A stretch of 25,416 nucleotides of DNA, taken from the NCBI GenBank assembly GCA_000431315.1, contig HF989731.1, forward strand, positions 46,105 through 71,520, in the 5' to 3' direction. Numbering within the stretch: position 1 is the first letter of the stretch; each line of letters begins with the position of its first letter. The position numbers were made by a program, and so were the translations under genes. Below, in pieces: positions 24,065-25,416 of the stretch. This DNA comes from Brachyspira sp. CAG:484 (lineage in GTDB: Bacteria; Cyanobacteriota; Vampirovibrionia; Gastranaerophilales; Gastranaerophilaceae). The notes beneath the pieces are model-generated. The model saw only the letters and a list, made by a program, of their open reading frames with translations, was not told where the DNA came from and searched no databases.

Positions 24065-24108
24065 GCGGCAGCACTTCCGGTAAAAGGCTTCCGACTTAAA
24101 AATTTATA

Positions 24109-24678
24109 TTAATCAGTTAAACACACCGCCTGAACGTTACTGCTGCCGCGGTTTTTGCCACTATGCCAGCGCGTACTAGTGGAGTAGAAGCTTCGCCAGT
24201 ATGCGTAATAACCGCCTGAGAAGTAACCGCCCTCCTCACCAGACCACAAGTAGAAGGTGGGTTCTGGAAGGCCTAAAGAAGTTGCTGTGCCCGCTATGTA
24301 AGTCAGATTGCTCGCATCTTGTTTTGCCCCTACACTTGGATTGCCTTTATATATTGCACTTGCAAGCTTTGCTAAATCATTGTCAGTTGGCATGTTATTT
24401 ACCCCGCCGCAGTGTTTCACAGCACCTGCCCAGTAATCACCGTTATAAGGGCAGTTTTCTATCCCTAAATTACCTTTTGATGCTTCACACTCCGCTTTTG
24501 TTAAAGGTGTTGGTGTGAACGCAGAGCCAAAGCATTTACCATCTATTTCAATTGCACAGCTTGAACCTAAGCCGTTCGCATTAAACAGGGCTACATCCTC
24601 ATTCTGTTTATTCGGACGACGGCTTCCGTTTATCTCTCCAGCCGGTGACAGTTGGATAGAAGCTGCGCCAGGATGCAT
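24109..24678 (-). CDS. second copy of a pilin-like C-terminal module; start-less cassette
   Basis: The frame holds a module starting EINGSRRPNKQNEDVALF (true homology from 24636), with CFGSAFTPTPLTKAECEA, DYWAGAVKHCGGVNNMPT and GTATSLGLPEP, and ending in a variable tail YWRSFYSTSTRWHSG and SSNVQAVCLTD. The ATG at 24678 lies in the tail of copy 1 read out of frame, so it is not a genuine start; there is no ribosome site or prepilin leader. It is therefore a gene fragment, a silent donor cassette, or the real 3' end of the gene above joined by a frameshift. The tail is rich in NNC/NNT codons (CGC GGC AGC AGT AAC), as in DGR variable regions. No terminator follows. Confidence 0.65.
   Translation of the reverse strand: MHPGAASIQLSPAGEINGSRRPNKQNEDVALFNANGLGSSCAIEIDGKCFGSAFTPTPLTKAECEASKGNLGIENCPYNGDYWAGAVKHCGGVNNMPTDNDLAKLASAIYKGNPSVGAKQDASNLTYIAGTATSLGLPEPTFYLWSGEEGGYFSGGYYAYWRSFYSTSTRWHSGKNRGSSNVQAVCLTD
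24166..24636 (-). repeat. direct repeat copy 2 of the pilin C-terminal module (471 bp)
   Basis: Aligns with 24638-25099 from GAGATAAACGG to the shared TGG codon of the variable tail. The 9-bp length difference equals one codon (ESG against DG) and four codons in the tail. The first 83 bases are about 93% identical; later parts differ mainly at third codon positions, so these are diverged paralogues, not a fresh duplication. Confidence 0.85.
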
Positions 24679-25416
24679 CGAAGCTAGAGAGCTCTTCTGC
24701 AGCCCACAAGAAGAAGCCGGGTTCCGGAAGTCCTAAAGAGGTTGCTGTGCCTGATTCGTATATTAAATCATTTAGATTTTGCTGGGGTCCTACTGTTGGG
24801 TTTCCTTTGTATATTGCACTCACTATCTTGGCCAAATCGTTGGCGGTCGGCATATTATTTACACCGCCGCAGTGTTTCACTGCACCTGCCCAATAGTCAT
24901 CGTTATAATAGCATTTTTCTATACCCAATTCGTCTTTTTGCGCTTCACACTCTGCTTTTGTCAAAGGCGTTGGTGTGAACGCCGAGCCAAAGCATTTGCC
25001 GCTTTCCAATTCGATTGCACAGCTTGAACCTAAGCCGTTCGCATTGAATAACGCCACATCCTCATTCTGTTTATTCGGACGACGGCTTCCGTTTATCTCA
25101 AATACTGCGGCTACACAGCTTGCTGTCGCATTGGATACCGGCTTGTTATCTTCTGTACTCCACGTGTAGCTTTTTACAGGGTCCAGGGCTTCGCATTTTG
25201 TATTATAAGATAGTATCATCGGGGTGCCGTCGCCGGTTATTATCCCCACATTAGGGCTGCTATAGTCTGCTGTGTCGCTGTCTTCCATCTTTAGATGCTT
25301 CCCTGTTTGGGTTTTAGATATTTCCCACTCTTTTCCGTCCAAAAGCGTTACTTTTTCGTATGGCCAGCAATCTCTTATTTTTGTTGACGGACATACTTTC
25401 ATTATTTTTAAATGTT
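24608..25416 (-). CDS. pilin-like secreted protein with lectin-like variable tail; 5' end outside window
   Basis: The frame is still open at the window edge (codons H-L-K-I precede the internal Met at 25402), so the N-terminus, expected to carry a prepilin signal, is missing. Visible are VCPSTKIRDCWPYEKVT, an immunoglobulin-like or lectin-like stretch with several cysteines (CEALDPVK, TASCVAAVFEINGSRRPN), then the repeated module and a variable tail FFLWAAEELSSFDASWRSFY. At 24637 the tail runs into copy 2 out of frame and ends RDKRKPSSE at 24608, instead of the expected SSNVQAVCLTD. I infer recombination between two tandem paralogues, or an assembly join. Comparable gut cyanobacterial-lineage proteins are surface or secreted. 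Confidence 0.7.
   Translation of the reverse strand, partial: HLKIMKVCPSTKIRDCWPYEKVTLLDGKEWEISKTQTGKHLKMEDSDTADYSSPNVGIITGDGTPMILSYNTKCEALDPVKSYTWSTEDNKPVSNATASCVAAVFEINGSRRPNKQNEDVALFNANGLGSSCAIELESGKCFGSAFTPTPLTKAECEAQKDELGIEKCYYNDDYWAGAVKHCGGVNNMPTANDLAKIVSAIYKGNPTVGPQQNLNDLIYESGTATSLGLPEPGFFLWAAEELSSFDASWRSFYPTVTGWRDKRKPSSE
24638..25099 (-). repeat. direct repeat copy 1 of the pilin C-terminal module (462 bp)
   Basis: Runs from GAGATAAACGG (25099-25089) to the TGG codon at 24640-24638, where copy 2 begins after only one or two bases. The joint therefore truncates copy 1 exactly inside its variable tail. Confidence 0.85.

Noticed and set aside
24109..25416. Complete diversity-generating retroelement in the window
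   Set aside because: Only target-like tails are present; no reverse transcriptase, accessory gene or template repeat is visible.

Overview
The window looks like a chromosomal segment of a low-GC, non-photosynthetic relative of cyanobacteria, most likely a gut-type Melainabacteria/Vampirovibrionia (Gastranaerophilales-like). This is inference from gene content: an LdpA-type iron-sulfur protein (a family otherwise typical of cyanobacteria), a flagellar export and basal-body operon, prepilin-like proteins with the FTLAEVLITLGIIGVVAA signature, and no photosynthesis gene. No rRNA or tRNA gene was seen.

Layout. 1-580: a GC-patchy gene-free stretch, a candidate operator palindrome, a 45-residue small gene and a terminator. 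579-6289 (minus): a compact block read as class A beta-lactamase-like protein, LdpA-like protein, DRE-TIM aldolase/lyase, then ClpB; a good promoter lies at 6350-6378. 6462-7475 (minus): prs with its own promoter and terminator. 7810-8160 (minus): a secreted parvulin. 8281-9100 (plus): a prepilin-like gene whose reading frame is broken by a run of 11 G. 9148-11683 (minus): ferritin and glutamine-dependent NAD synthetase. 11746-12741 (plus): a protein-kinase-fold protein of unknown role. 12738-13316 (minus): beta-carbonic anhydrase. 13317-13647: an intergenic region with a long perfect inverted repeat.

13648-19900 (minus) is one operon: fliE, fliF, a gene in the fliG position that is not a clear FliG, fliH, flhA and yidD, closed by a terminator. 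fliI is not in it. These proteins form the base of the flagellum: FliE and FliF build the rod junction and MS ring, FlhA the export gate, FliH the export ATPase regulator.

20099-21309 (minus): a YD-repeat-like hypothetical protein preceded by a 5-bp tandem repeat, and dCMP deaminase. 21428-22318 (plus): a family 2-like glycosyltransferase. 22319-23317 (minus): a stand-alone AICAR transformylase domain (half of PurH). 23480-24064 (plus): an unknown acidic/coiled-coil protein with a near-consensus promoter.

24109-25416 (minus) holds two tandem, diverged copies of the C-terminal module of a pilin-like secreted protein. The copies end in hypervariable-looking, NNY-codon-rich tails that resemble the variable region of diversity-generating retroelement (DGR) targets. 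The first copy is fused out of frame into the second. This tandem cassette and the G-tract prepilin gene are the most unusual items. No reverse transcriptase or template repeat lies in the window, so the DGR reading is an inference.
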